In this document: one piece after another, positions 34,927 through 43,534 of the stretch
Layout of the letters: the number at the start of each line of letters is the position of its first letter
Numbering within the stretch: the stretch's first letter is position 1
Assembly (NCBI RefSeq): GCF_020880695.1
Contig: NZ_JAJIWO010000007.1
Location: 124,001 to 188,000, forward strand
DNA from: Mucilaginibacter sp. UR6-11
Lineage (GTDB): Bacteria; Bacteroidota; Bacteroidia; Sphingobacteriales; Sphingobacteriaceae
Length of the DNA stretch: 64,000 nucleotides
Reading direction: 5' to 3'
Notes under the pieces: generated by a model
What the model saw: only the letters and a program-made list of their open reading frames with translations
The model's database searches: none
What the model was told of the DNA's origin: nothing
Made by a program: the position numbers and the translations under genes

Positions 34927-35100
34927 ATTACGGCGTCATCTCCAAACGTATCTCATTTGTTACCTGCCAATAACCCTTACTTAAAAACATCGCCGGTAAA
35001 TTTTCGTTAAACATCGGTAGTAGCATACGCATTGCTTTCTTTACTATATAGATATTAGCGTTTTAATACCCCAGCATCAATAGCTTGTTAATATTTTATC

Positions 35101-35187
35101 ATGAAAAACGTACTATTTGCCTGTTTCAGTTTATTTTGCTTTTGCATTTTTTTTGTTGTGAGTATATTTCGCAGCGACAGGTGCTAG
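35101..35187 (+). pseudogene. Orphan signal-peptide-like fragment
   Basis: In the 263-base gap 34927-35189, an ATG opens a 28-codon frame reading MKNVLFACFSLFCFC and on to a hydrophobic end, stopping just before the GH38 3' end. It looks like a signal peptide with nothing attached. In another frame after the T8 run (within 35147-35154) one reads ISQRQV, similar to the start of a mature secreted protein. It may be the 5' stub of a lost secreted protein. Weak support. Confidence 0.25.
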
Positions 35188-35189
35188 CA

Positions 35190-38078
35190 TTATTTTTCTA
35201 CCAGTATAGTTATCACTCCCTTTGCCGGCAATATAAAGTTGTTGCTTAACGCAGTTTTTTTATCCTCGGTTAAATTGCTTTCCCATATTTTCAGGATTGC
35301 TGATGTTTGGGGGTTAATATTTACCCGCGCATCTGAGGCGCCACAATTTACTAATTGGGCAATCACGCCTTTGCCATCATCGGCAGGCTTGATAGCTTCA
35401 ACATAAACATTGTTACCATTAACATTAAAAAACAATTTGTCGCTACCTGCCGACGCAGCGGCAACAACCAGCGGCTGGTGATTATTTAAACCGTCCTGTT
35501 CTGCCTTAAAACTGTCATAGCCATTTGCATGTGCCTGTAAAAAATAGTGAAAAGTAGCTAACCCACCCTGTTCGGCCCTGAAATTGGTATGCCATAAATT
35601 ATTCATCACCCATGAAAAAATTTGCGATGATTGCGGGGTATAACTTAACCATTGCGGTGCATGATGCAGCCCCCCCAACAGTCCGCCGGTAGTAATCTTT
35701 CCAATTTCAAATAAAGGCGCATCCGGACTTGACCAAGTTACCCCGAATGAAGCGTTTGAAACATCTACCCAACGTTGCATAGTGTACCAGTTTCGGTTGG
35801 CATTAGGCAGCTGGTCTGTTTCGGCGGTAAGATTGCCCCAGGGGATACTATAACGCACCTGCGCGCCCGCAACATTAAACGGAAATGCAAAATGCACACT
35901 TTCTTTGCGGCGGATAGCGATCTTATCAACCGTATTAATTAGTTCAACTTTATCCAGGCCATTTACCAACCTAATTTCACGGGTAAGGCTATTTACGCCG
36001 GGGGCTTTTGAAGTCACCAGCAAACTAACTACCAATGGCCCTTTTTCTTTTATGGTGATAGCAGCAGCCGAGCTGGTTTCGATCTTCTGTAGTGAATCGC
36101 CGGGCATGTACAGGTATTTGTTAAAACCGGAAGAGTCAACCACAACTAAATTTTTACCGTTTTGATTTTTTACAATCCGATTAATATCACCCGATTGCTT
36201 ATCTATATTAACCGTGTAAATTCCGTTGCTTAACCCGGTTTCGGTAATTTTTGACTCTCCTTGTTGGAAAGCGTTGCCCGGGTTTATCGTGTAAGTACTT
36301 TTACCAAATCCAGGCACCCCTTTGGCAATAAATGCCAGTTCGCCGGTACTTAAGCGTTGCGAGGGTATTTTTTTACCGGCCACATCTTTTACCAGGTCAC
36401 CGGCCCTGCTTAATGATGCTGCTACATAAACCACATCCGTACGCGGCCATGATAGCGTGTTATAAACATCAACCCCATTTGCTTTTGCTGCGGGCACAGC
36501 TATCGCTTTATCGGTAAGGGTATCAGTTAATCCCTTGGCATGCAAAACGTAGCCTTTTTTTACCGCCCACTCGCTTATTACTTTTTCGTTTTCGGGTTCG
36601 CTCACACTGTTATAAGCGCCCCAGGTATGCTCATTATAAAGCAGCAAATTTTTCCAGGTCTCGTTAAAATCGGCAGCCGGATATGAGGGCTTGTCCCTGA
36701 TGGCCCATATCGCATCCGCCTGTTTTAAACGGTCTGATGTTTCACGGCTCAGCGCTGTTTCGCGGGCGGCTGATGAGACGCCGTCCGTCCAGTACTCGGT
36801 ATAATCGCCAGAAAAATTAGGGATCCTATCCCTATAAGATGCTTCAAAATCGGTAAAAAACTGTTTTGTTGACGTAATGATCAACTTTGGTGAAGCATAA
36901 CGCTCATTCCATGCTTTTACCGCATCCGGTAACTCAGGATCTATCGGCGCGTTATCACTCATCGCCCAGGTAAGGATTGACATATTGTATGGAAAACCGC
37001 TTTGTTCTAATCCGCCCAGGTAATCAAACAAATAAGGATTTAAAAAATTATCAGACGGATGGCCGCTATAATAGGGCTTGGGATCTTCAACAGTAAAAAA
37101 GTTAGGGATCCTGGTACCTTTAAGTGCATACCCTATTGAATACGGCTGGCACTGCCAAAACAATAGCTTTTGTTTTCCTGACGGCGATACCCAATAAAAA
37201 GGTTTATCCTGCCATTTTGCTAAATTACCTATCCGATCTGAAGCGTTGGGCCCCGATAAAAAGTATTTAATGCCGGTTTGATCGCTCTGCGCTGCAAGCC
37301 CCCACGAGGCGCCCGGCACATCCCCCTGAAACATTGTATGTATCTCTACCCCGTGCTGCTTAGCCAGCCGTTGGCCGGTAGCGAACATTTCCATCAGCTG
37401 ACGCGAATCGGTCATGCTGGTATTGGTATTGCCGTAAGCGCCATCAAGGCTTATCCAGCCTTTCTTTACGGCATCCCAGAAACGTTCTTTTTTTGCAGCG
37501 TCGGCTTTCTTTAGATAATTTTCTACAACCCAGATGGCTTCAGTGGTCCACTTAAATTGGGCCTCTGCCGGGTAATTGGCGGTTTTTTTTGCCAGATCTA
37601 TTGATTCATCAATATTATCCATGTGCAGTTTTAATACTTTAGCCTGTACATTGGTATAACCGATATCCACATGCGAATGCGGCAAAACATATACGCGCCA
37701 ATCCGCTTTGGCAGGCTCAACTATACAGCGGGCAACGTAAGTTTGGTTATCGGCGTGCAACTTAACGGTAGCCTGCGTGGCAACCGCCACCGGCGGGCCG
37801 GGCAAACCAATTTCTATAATATCTTCGCCAACTTTACTGGCCGGTATTTTAATATGATCTGTTTGGCCGTTAAATGATATTTCCACAGTTGCTTCATCAA
37901 AGTTTTTACCGTCTTTAAATAGCAATCTTACCATCCGCTTATTACCACTGTTGCTTTTTAAGTAGGCTACAGTTGGTTGCAAAGTAATTGCACCAAAATG
38001 CCGGCTATTTGTTTGGGCGTTAACTTTCAGGGCGGCAATTGTCAGTATTAACAATGCTAAAGCGCGAAGTTTATTCAT
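35190..38078 (-). CDS. GH38-type alpha-mannosidase, secreted
   Basis: The product has about 962 residues from the ATG at 38078, giving the signal peptide MNKLRALALLILTIAALKVN. A beta domain (about 25-125) precedes the GH38 N-terminal catalytic domain, which begins VYVLPHSHVDIGYTNVQAKV with the zinc-binding His and Asp residues (HSH near 134). The usual nucleophile region is represented by GWISLDGAYGNTNTSM; the C-terminal half is the beta-rich GH38 C domain. GH38 enzymes remove alpha-mannose from glycans. The nucleophile motif differs from classical members (GGWVMPDEA-type), so substrate specificity may be altered. No SusC/D pair accompanies it. Confidence 0.85.
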   Translation of the reverse strand: MNKLRALALLILTIAALKVNAQTNSRHFGAITLQPTVAYLKSNSGNKRMVRLLFKDGKNFDEATVEISFNGQTDHIKIPASKVGEDIIEIGLPGPPVAVATQATVKLHADNQTYVARCIVEPAKADWRVYVLPHSHVDIGYTNVQAKVLKLHMDNIDESIDLAKKTANYPAEAQFKWTTEAIWVVENYLKKADAAKKERFWDAVKKGWISLDGAYGNTNTSMTDSRQLMEMFATGQRLAKQHGVEIHTMFQGDVPGASWGLAAQSDQTGIKYFLSGPNASDRIGNLAKWQDKPFYWVSPSGKQKLLFWQCQPYSIGYALKGTRIPNFFTVEDPKPYYSGHPSDNFLNPYLFDYLGGLEQSGFPYNMSILTWAMSDNAPIDPELPDAVKAWNERYASPKLIITSTKQFFTDFEASYRDRIPNFSGDYTEYWTDGVSSAARETALSRETSDRLKQADAIWAIRDKPSYPAADFNETWKNLLLYNEHTWGAYNSVSEPENEKVISEWAVKKGYVLHAKGLTDTLTDKAIAVPAAKANGVDVYNTLSWPRTDVVYVAASLSRAGDLVKDVAGKKIPSQRLSTGELAFIAKGVPGFGKSTYTINPGNAFQQGESKITETGLSNGIYTVNIDKQSGDINRIVKNQNGKNLVVVDSSGFNKYLYMPGDSLQKIETSSAAAITIKEKGPLVVSLLVTSKAPGVNSLTREIRLVNGLDKVELINTVDKIAIRRKESVHFAFPFNVAGAQVRYSIPWGNLTAETDQLPNANRNWYTMQRWVDVSNASFGVTWSSPDAPLFEIGKITTGGLLGGLHHAPQWLSYTPQSSQIFSWVMNNLWHTNFRAEQGGLATFHYFLQAHANGYDSFKAEQDGLNNHQPLVVAAASAGSDKLFFNVNGNNVYVEAIKPADDGKGVIAQLVNCGASDARVNINPQTSAILKIWESNLTEDKKTALSNNFILPAKGVITILVEK

Positions 38079-38292
38079 ATTTATATCTTTTATCATTAAC
38101 AATTAAAGGTCACTTGGCTAGTTTTGAATTTAATCGGGCTATCAAAGTTCCTGTACGTTTCATTTAATGCTAAAAATATAATTAATTAATAAGATGGCGG
38201 CTTTTTAGCCGGCAAATTTCGGTCTGTTTTTAGTAATTTAAACAAACCATATTAAACGCCCGCTGTACTATTAAAAACTAATCCACTATAAA

Positions 38293-39831
38293 ATGGAAAC
38301 GGTTGCACAAACAGGCTATTCAACAGATACCACCGATGCCATCCCTACCTACTGGCTTACACGGTTTGTTATTTTGAGATTGTTGGGCGTCGTCTATGCC
38401 GTAGCTTTCATGGTGGCCGTAAACCAGCTTATCCCGTTAATAGGCGCACATGGGTTGCTCCCGGCAGGCAACTACCTTGAACAGGTAAGTAATGCCCTGG
38501 GGCCAGCCGGAGGATTTATCCGGCTGCCCTCGCTATTTTGGTTCTGGCATACTGATACCGCGCTGTTAACGGTTGCCTGGCTGGGGCTTGTACTATCAAT
38601 AGTGGTAATTACAGGCTTTGCTAATGCGCCGCTGCTTAGCATACTTTGGGCATGCTACCTGTCAATTGTTCACATAGGTCAGGATTGGTATGGCTATGGC
38701 TGGGAAATTCAATTAACCGAGACCGGCTTTCTGGCAATTTTTCTTTGCCCGTTAATAGATATGCGCCCTTTCCCCAAACGCGCCCCTTCCACACTTATTA
38801 TTATACTATTCAGGTGGCTGGCATTCCGGATCATGCTCGGCGCCGGGTTGATCAAATACCGGGGCGATAAGATCTGGCGGGATGCAACGGCTTTATATTA
38901 TTATTTTGAAACACAGCCCATCCCGGGGCCGTTAACCCGTTGGTTCCATTTTTTACCGCATGCACTACTTAAAATTGGCGTCTGGTTTAACTGGCTGGCC
39001 GAGTTGGTGGCCCTCTGGTTTGTTTTTGGCCCGCGAATGGCCCGTCATATAGCCGGCGGCATTATTATTTTATTTCAATTGGCTATTGTGTTAAGCGGCA
39101 ACCTGTCATTTTTAAACTGGTTAACTATCGTTCCGGCGTTGGCATGTTTTGACGATGGATTCTGGGCAAAACTATTACCTAAAAGACTGGTGCTAAAAGC
39201 AAAAGAAGCCGCAGAGCATGCTGAAGAATCAAAACCCATGACGATAACAGCCTGGATAGTTACCGGGCTTGTGGCAATATTGAGTATCCAGCCGGTAATA
39301 AACATTTTATCGCCGGGGCAAGTGATGAATACGTCGTTTGATCCTTTAGATCTGGTTAACACCTATGGCGCATTCGGGAGTGTTGGCCAGGAACGGTACA
39401 ATGTAATTTTTGAGGGGACAGTTGACGATACTACCGGTAACAAGGCCCGCTGGCAACCTTATATTTACAAGGGCCTGCCGGTATTATTGAATAAACGCCC
39501 ACCACAAATAGCACCCTATCAGTTGCGGTTAGACTGGCAAATGTGGTTTGCCGCTATGTCAACTGCTCAACAATATCCCTGGACCTATAACCTGGCCTGG
39601 AAGCTTTTGCATAACGATGCAGACGCTACCAGCCTTTTTGCCGTCAATCCGTTCCCTGATAAACCTCCCAGATTTATCAGGGCTACCTTATACCGTTATA
39701 AATTTGCCAGGCCAGGCAACCCGCAGGGATTAGTCTGGACCCGTGAAGAAATTGGCGAATGGTTGCCGGTATTATCAACCGGTGACGAACGCATTATAAA
39801 ATATCTTAAGTACCAGGGATGGATCCGTTAA
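38293..39831 (+). CDS. Lipase maturation factor-like membrane protein
   Basis: The product has 512 residues with roughly nine to ten spans in the first 290 residues, then a soluble C-terminal part (about 335-512). Marks of the LMF1/LMF2 family: GAGLIKYRGDKIWRDATAL, YYYFETQPIPGPLTRWFHFL and NLSFLNWLTIVPALACFDD. In animals LMF1 helps lipases fold in the ER; the bacterial members have unknown function, probably in the inner membrane with the tail in the periplasm. It is divergent from the GH38 gene (214 bases apart, region holding both promoters but no exact consensus) and runs tail to tail with the YtxH-like gene 3 bases away. Confidence 0.85.
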   Translation: METVAQTGYSTDTTDAIPTYWLTRFVILRLLGVVYAVAFMVAVNQLIPLIGAHGLLPAGNYLEQVSNALGPAGGFIRLPSLFWFWHTDTALLTVAWLGLVLSIVVITGFANAPLLSILWACYLSIVHIGQDWYGYGWEIQLTETGFLAIFLCPLIDMRPFPKRAPSTLIIILFRWLAFRIMLGAGLIKYRGDKIWRDATALYYYFETQPIPGPLTRWFHFLPHALLKIGVWFNWLAELVALWFVFGPRMARHIAGGIIILFQLAIVLSGNLSFLNWLTIVPALACFDDGFWAKLLPKRLVLKAKEAAEHAEESKPMTITAWIVTGLVAILSIQPVINILSPGQVMNTSFDPLDLVNTYGAFGSVGQERYNVIFEGTVDDTTGNKARWQPYIYKGLPVLLNKRPPQIAPYQLRLDWQMWFAAMSTAQQYPWTYNLAWKLLHNDADATSLFAVNPFPDKPPRFIRATLYRYKFARPGNPQGLVWTREEIGEWLPVLSTGDERIIKYLKYQGWIR

Positions 39832-39834
39832 GCT

Positions 39835-40113
39835 CTATTTAACAATATGATCTGCAAAAGCCCTAACGGTTTTTTTGGAAACATTGGTTTTGTTACTGAC
39901 AAAGTTTGAAGCAATATCCTTCACGCTGTCTGTAAATACTTTTCCAATTTTATCAAGTTCTTCGTTTAGTGAGTTTGATATCTTATCTCGCGTAGCTGAA
40001 CCGTTTTTAGTTAAATACAAAAATGCTATAGCACCTGCTGCCGCAGCACCTGTTACACCTAAAGCTATAAGGGCAGTGTTATTTTTTTTTACAAATGGGT
40101 TTTTCATGGTCAT
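39835..40113 (-). CDS. YtxH-like small membrane protein
   Basis: The product has 92 residues. After a short basic start comes one hydrophobic helix rich in Ala and Gly (TALIALGVTGAAAAGAIAFLYL, about 13-34) and an amphipathic, lysine-rich tail typical of YtxH/gas-vesicle-like stress proteins (RDKISNSLNEELDKIGKVF...). Such proteins sit in the inner membrane and are often induced by general stress. ATG at 40113 is used, with a second ATG two codons later. It is convergent with the LMF-like gene. Confidence 0.75.
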   Translation of the reverse strand: MTMKNPFVKKNNTALIALGVTGAAAAGAIAFLYLTKNGSATRDKISNSLNEELDKIGKVFTDSVKDIASNFVSNKTNVSKKTVRAFADHIVK

Positions 40114-40225
40114 GTGTTTTATAGTTTAACAAGGAGTGTGTAGTTTGGTTCTGATTATTTAATTATCTTTTTTGCTTACGCGATAAGTAAAACAATTTGC
40201 CGTTTGCGACTATTTTATTTATACT

Positions 40226-40399
40226 ATGAAAAAGCACACCGTCCCAAACGAACCTGAAGAAATGCCGGTACAACCCGAGCGCCCTGAGGTAAAACAACCC
40301 GTTGATCCTAAAGAACCCGATCTTCCCGAAAAGGAAATTGAAGAGATCCCCCAGGAATTGCCACCACCAGCCACTCAAAAAGAAATTGGCGATAAATAA
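40226..40399 (+). CDS. Small proline/glutamate-rich protein, 57 residues
   Basis: A 57-codon ORF begins ATGAAAAAG and encodes a protein dominated by Pro, Glu, Lys and Gln: HTVPNEPEEMPVQPERPEV continuing in the same style to QELPPPATQKEIGDK. It has no signal peptide or span and must be largely disordered. I believe short proteins of this kind recur in Sphingobacteriaceae genomes, but I cannot name a family. The minus-strand frame covering the same stretch is aromatic-rich and much less protein-like. Its upstream gap 40114-40225 shows no clear promoter. Confidence 0.6.
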   Translation: MKKHTVPNEPEEMPVQPERPEVKQPVDPKEPDLPEKEIEEIPQELPPPATQKEIGDK

Positions 40400-40525
40400 T
40401 TCTCTTATACTATTGAATCACGGGATATCTGCAGCGTTTTTTTTATGTTTAAGTTTTGATGTACCTTAGTATAGCGGATAGCATCTGCGCCCCAGGCATT
40501 ATCAATATTAGCAACCCCGTTCACA

Positions 40526-41728
40526 ATGAGTAGTATAACGTTATCACCCACCCAGACGTTGGCGGAGACAAAAGCGGTTAGTCATGCCGCCCCCGTCAAC
40601 CTTCCTGTTTATATCTACGCTGTTGTATTTGCGTCGTTTTGCATTACGGTTGGGCTTATATGGGATATTTCGTGGCATACCAGCATAGGACGCGATGGAT
40701 TGTTTTCGCCGCCACACCTGGCAACGTATATTGGTGCCGTAACATCCGGCATATTTTCGGGGTATTACGTGCTTAGACTGACTTTTGCCGGAAGTACAGA
40801 AGAGAAACAACAGTCGATAAAATTCTGGAAAGTTTTTTACGGTTCGTTAGGCGCTCTGTTTTGTATCTGGGGTGCTTTTGCCATGATCACATCAGCTCCG
40901 TTTGATGACTGGTGGCATAACACTTTCGGGCTGGATGTACAGATCCTGTCGCCCCCGCACACCGTGCTTTTACTGGGCATGGTTACTATCCAATTTGGGG
41001 CCATGGTAAGCGTGATAGCCTTACAGAACCGTCAATCGGCAATAAATACCTATTCCTCCAAAGCCATATCATGGTGCTTCCTGTTGTCGTCAGGCTTTTT
41101 ACTGGTGATGTTGTTTACTATAGCTTCCGAGTATCTAACCCGCCATGATATGCACAGAAGCTTGTTTTACAAGGTTAGCAGTGGTTTGTTCCCGCTATTT
41201 CTGGTTGCCGTGTCCAGGGCATCAACCAGTAAATGGGGCGCTACACACATGGCCGCCGTTTATACAATAGTAATGGCCTTAATGGTATGGATACTCCCGC
41301 TATTTCATGCCGAACCTAAATTGGGCCCGGTATTTAACCATATTACAAATTATCAAAGCTTTCATTTTCCGTTACTGCTTATTTTCCCTGCCCTGGCTAT
41401 TGACTGGCTGAACCAGCGCCTGCAAAATCAACAACCCATTGTTAAAGCTTTGGCGCTGGGCGTGTCCTTTACCCTGATCTTATTTGCTGTACAATGGCCA
41501 TTTGGTGATTTTCTGAGCGGGCCCTACGCCCGTAATTGGTTTTTTGGTACCACATCATGGTATTTCGGTTCTGACCCAAATTTTATATTTCGCTATGACT
41601 TTGCACCATATAAGGTGGATCAAGGCCCCGTACTGATAATCGGCCTCACTATCGCCTGCGTATTTGGTGTCTTATCGTCGTGGCTGGGATTAGCCTGGGG
41701 CCGTTGGATGAAATCTGTTAAACGGTAA
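40526..41728 (+). CDS. Unknown polytopic membrane protein with duplicated WH...SPPH motif
   Basis: The product has 400 residues and about nine spans. Two copies of the same motif lie about 80 residues apart: WH-TSIGRDGLF-SPPH (H51, D57, H64) and WH-NTFGLDVQIL-SPPH (H131, D137, H145). Each sits between membrane segments at the same relative place, so the protein contains an internal repeat with paired His and Asp residues, good candidates for a metal site or a channel gate. More His cluster later (TRHDMHRSL, ATHMAA, FHAEP, NHITNYQSFHF). I do not recognise a described family. It is 14 bases upstream of the 551-residue His-rich protein; a TonB receptor/YfiR/kinase unit follows. Confidence 0.75.
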   Translation: MSSITLSPTQTLAETKAVSHAAPVNLPVYIYAVVFASFCITVGLIWDISWHTSIGRDGLFSPPHLATYIGAVTSGIFSGYYVLRLTFAGSTEEKQQSIKFWKVFYGSLGALFCIWGAFAMITSAPFDDWWHNTFGLDVQILSPPHTVLLLGMVTIQFGAMVSVIALQNRQSAINTYSSKAISWCFLLSSGFLLVMLFTIASEYLTRHDMHRSLFYKVSSGLFPLFLVAVSRASTSKWGATHMAAVYTIVMALMVWILPLFHAEPKLGPVFNHITNYQSFHFPLLLIFPALAIDWLNQRLQNQQPIVKALALGVSFTLILFAVQWPFGDFLSGPYARNWFFGTTSWYFGSDPNFIFRYDFAPYKVDQGPVLIIGLTIACVFGVLSSWLGLAWGRWMKSVKR

Positions 41729-41742
41729 CCTAACTATATATC

Positions 41743-43398
41743 ATGAAAAAAATTATTTTTTGCTTAGCACTGCTTTTAACAGTCTATCATGGCTATGCAC
41801 ACGTAGGCAGCCCCGGCGTAACGTTTGAAGGCAATGCCGGCCCTTATAAAGTGATAGTGAGTATCAATCCGCCAGATGTTATCCCTGGAACGGCAATGGT
41901 AACCGTGTATATGGAAGATGGCGTGAAAGGTGTACAGGTAAGTGCTAAACCTGTTTACTGGTCGGCCGGCGCAGACGGCACCCCCCGCGCCGACCCGGCA
42001 AAACCATCAGATACCCAACCCGGGCGCTTTGATGTAAAAATATGGTTCATGAATATTGGCACATCAAGCATTGAAGTAATGGTTGACGGGCCAAAAGGCA
42101 GGGGCACGGTATTAGTGCCTGTTATGGCCGTATCAACTGCTAAAAGATCAATGCCCGCTGGTTTAGGCTGGGGCCTTTTAGCCATGGCCGTTTTTTTACT
42201 GTTACTGATGGTAACCATAATAAGCTCAAGTGTTAGCGACAGCCAGCTAAACCCGGGGGAAGAATTAACCAAAGGCCTGCGCAGGCGCCGTATCGTCGGC
42301 AGCGTTAGTGCACTGGTTATATTACTATTGATACTTTGGGGAGGACGGGCATGGTGGAACGTAGCGGCCGATAGTTATAACAAGTTTTTATACCGGCCAT
42401 TGCAGGCTACCACATCTGTAAACGAGCAGGCTGGCACGTTAACGCTGCGTATTGATACCGGTCAGCTCAACAATATGGGGCGCAGCCGCCGCATGAACAT
42501 TACCCGGGCAATGAATTACCTGGTGCCTGATCATGGCAAGCTGATGCATCTTTTTTTAATAAAGGCAGGCGACCTTGATGTTTTTGCACACCTGCACCCC
42601 CAACGTTTAGATTCGATAACATTTGCGGCCAAAATGCCTGATCTGCCTGCTGGTAAATATTGGGTTTATGCAGATATTACCCGGTTGAGCGGGTTTGCAG
42701 AAACTATTGTTGATACACTAAATATTAAAGAAAACATCTTCCATACCGCAGGGCTGAACAATTTTGCTGGTTTAGCGCCTGACAATGACGACACTTTTTA
42801 TATAAGTAATCCGGTAGACAACAAAAGCCCTGTCAGAACCGGAGCCGCGGTTTGTGGTCTGCCGGGTATTGAAACCAGGCTGAACGATGGTTCAACCGCC
42901 ATTTGGCTGCAAAGCCCCGGCCAGCAAATCAGGGCTAATGAGCTAACCATGCTTAAGTTTGAAATACTTGGCCCCGACCGTAAACCGGCCAGGTTAGAGC
43001 CCTATATGGGCATGATGGCACACGCAGTAATATTAAAAGACGATGGCAGCGTTTACATCCACCTGCATCCGGCCGGCAGTTATTCAATGGCGTCGCAAAA
43101 GGCACTGCTAGACAGGATAGCCTTTCATGAGCCTTTAGATAAATATTTGCCGCAACCGGCTGTCTTTGCAGATAGTATCAACCATTTTATAACCCGCGTG
43201 AACGCCATGGACGAAACCCGGCGCAATAAGCTTTTGATGGTTAATATGCCGGATATGACATCAGGGAAAGAAGGGGCAATGGCGCATCAAATCAGTTTCC
43301 CCTATACTTTCCCACAGCCCGGCAAATATCGTATTTGGATACAGACCAAACGTAACGGTGTTATCTTGAATAGTGCTTTTGATGCAGAGGTAAAATAA
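41743..43398 (+). CDS. Membrane-anchored protein with repeated His motifs and CopC-like N-terminus
   Basis: The product has 551 residues. The signal peptide should be cut after GYA, leaving His20 as the mature N-terminus (HVGSPGVTFEG), a situation seen in copper proteins such as CopC. After a beta domain (about 25-130) come two spans (about 140-160 and 185-203), then a periplasmic part with two similar motifs: HGKLMHLFLIKAG followed by FAHLHP (H264, H269, H283, H285), and MMAHAVILKDDG followed by IHLHP (H427, H440, H442). This double motif recalls YtkA/FixH-like and copper-tolerance proteins. It follows the WH...SPPH protein by 14 bases. Copper handling is an inference; no experiment or named family supports it here. 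Confidence 0.7.
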   Translation: MKKIIFCLALLLTVYHGYAHVGSPGVTFEGNAGPYKVIVSINPPDVIPGTAMVTVYMEDGVKGVQVSAKPVYWSAGADGTPRADPAKPSDTQPGRFDVKIWFMNIGTSSIEVMVDGPKGRGTVLVPVMAVSTAKRSMPAGLGWGLLAMAVFLLLLMVTIISSSVSDSQLNPGEELTKGLRRRRIVGSVSALVILLLILWGGRAWWNVAADSYNKFLYRPLQATTSVNEQAGTLTLRIDTGQLNNMGRSRRMNITRAMNYLVPDHGKLMHLFLIKAGDLDVFAHLHPQRLDSITFAAKMPDLPAGKYWVYADITRLSGFAETIVDTLNIKENIFHTAGLNNFAGLAPDNDDTFYISNPVDNKSPVRTGAAVCGLPGIETRLNDGSTAIWLQSPGQQIRANELTMLKFEILGPDRKPARLEPYMGMMAHAVILKDDGSVYIHLHPAGSYSMASQKALLDRIAFHEPLDKYLPQPAVFADSINHFITRVNAMDETRRNKLLMVNMPDMTSGKEGAMAHQISFPYTFPQPGKYRIWIQTKRNGVILNSAFDAEVK

Positions 43399-43534
43399 TT
43401 GGTTATAATGTAAGCGGAATATAAACGCTCATTATTAAACACTTATGGATACATTATCACTGGGGGAAATATTAAACAAAACCAACTTGCATTCGGTTTG
43501 TTAGTAACTCTCATCCTGATAACCTATTGTGCGC

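Noticed and set aside
40163..40378. Minus-strand 71-residue ORF
   Set aside because: It is rich in Phe and Trp because it is the complement of the Pro/Glu-rich plus-strand ORF, which is the better candidate.
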